A stretch of DNA of 32,910 bases from CAYPJE01 sp964410945 (GTDB lineage Bacteria > Fidelibacterota > Marinisomatia > Marinisomatales > TCS56): contig CAYPJE010000035.1 in assembly GCA_964410945.1 (NCBI GenBank), positions 1 to 32,910 of the forward strand, read 5' to 3'. The position numbers and the translations under genes were made by a program. This document shows positions 32,778 through 32,910 of this stretch, piece after piece. Position 1 is the stretch's first letter. The number at the start of each line of letters is the position of its first letter. Below the pieces are notes generated by a model, which saw only the letters and a list, made by a program, of their open reading frames with translations, ran no database searches and was not told the origin of the DNA.

Positions 32778-32910
32778 ATGTTGTATTCGCAATCTTCCAA
32801 CCACAAGAAGATCAGCCTATCGGTAAATAGCATCTTATTATTAATCCTTCTGGTTGTGTTAAGCACCACTCTGGGAGCTGATGACTGGTCCCAGACAGCA
32901 AAAATTGTCA
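32778..32910 (+). CDS. Start of a secreted protein, cut by window edge
   Basis: 44 codons run from the ATG at 32778 to the right edge without a stop. AAGGGGGA lies about 8 bases before it. The protein has a signal peptide: a charged start (NHKK), then LSVNSILLLILLVVLSTTLG, with likely cleavage near LGA and a mature start ADDWSQTAKIV. Too little is present to name a family. It is outside the preceding operon because a strong terminator lies between. Confidence 0.6.
   Translation, partial: MLYSQSSNHKKISLSVNSILLLILLVVLSTTLGADDWSQTAKIV

Noticed and set aside
1..32910. CRISPR arrays, insertion sequences, phage genes, tRNA or rRNA genes
   Set aside because: I saw no regular direct repeats, terminal inverted repeats with transposase, phage structural genes, CCA-ending cloverleafs or rRNA core sequences; a tRNA scan would settle small RNAs.

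Overview
The window reads as a piece of a bacterial chromosome, most likely from the FCB side of the tree (Calditrichota, Marinimicrobia, Zixibacteria or Cloacimonadota type). Three things point there: many secreted proteins and lipoproteins with short signal peptides, a TPR lipoprotein whose mature N-terminus (CAYFNTFYNA) is a motif I associate with these phyla, and a mix of strong and absent Shine-Dalgarno sites. The phylum is inferred from gene style, not from a marker gene. I see no rRNA, tRNA, CRISPR array, transposase or phage gene. Genes are densely packed, with many ATGA-type 4-base overlaps.

Layout. 1-9.6 kb is an envelope region: a truncated sensor-like protein and a TonB-C protein on the minus strand; then a very large secreted HExxH metallopeptidase with propeller and predicted beta-barrel parts, small secreted proteins of unknown function, a short-chain dehydrogenase, a beta-barrel protein and a lipoprotein M3 oligopeptidase. 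After a small cold-shock protein (9.9 kb), 10.2-15.7 kb is an acetyl-CoA/acetate operon: CoA-transferase fused to a GNAT acetyltransferase, a one-chain ADP-forming acetate-CoA ligase, a stand-alone protein resembling the phosphotransacetylase N-terminus (P-loop plus DRTGG), and a DUF1232 protein. 15.9-21.9 kb holds plsX, the TPR lipoprotein, pyrK-pyrD, an RlpA-like lipoprotein and a diacylglycerol kinase-like enzyme. A sulfotransferase-like gene lies on the minus strand, followed by a REC-GGDEF diguanylate cyclase with a good sigma-70 promoter.

The most interesting part is 23.9-32.5 kb. cdsA is followed by a tightly coupled set: a two-TM protein, a 131-residue unknown, a 993-residue GlmL/MutL-type ASKHA protein with a long C-terminal extension (barrel-sandwich-like, CxC...CxC, KOW-like), then four membrane proteins. 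These are an FN3/DUF6754-type protein, a six-TM protein, a protein with a soluble domain held between two TM helices, and a seven-TM protein. A clear intrinsic terminator closes the set. No coenzyme-B12 mutase gene is present, so the usual GlmL partner is missing. I propose an undescribed ATPase-linked inner-membrane complex; its function cannot be read from sequence alone. The window ends in the first 44 codons of another secreted protein.

How the genes may work together: the acetate operon probably makes ATP from acetyl-CoA during fermentation or controls acetate use. plsX, cdsA, the DagK-like gene and the lipoproteins serve membrane and envelope building. The terminal cluster is an envelope complex of unknown job, lying directly after a phospholipid gene. 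No gene-free stretch exceeds 300 bases; the longest, between 32496 and 32778, holds a terminator and one possible promoter.
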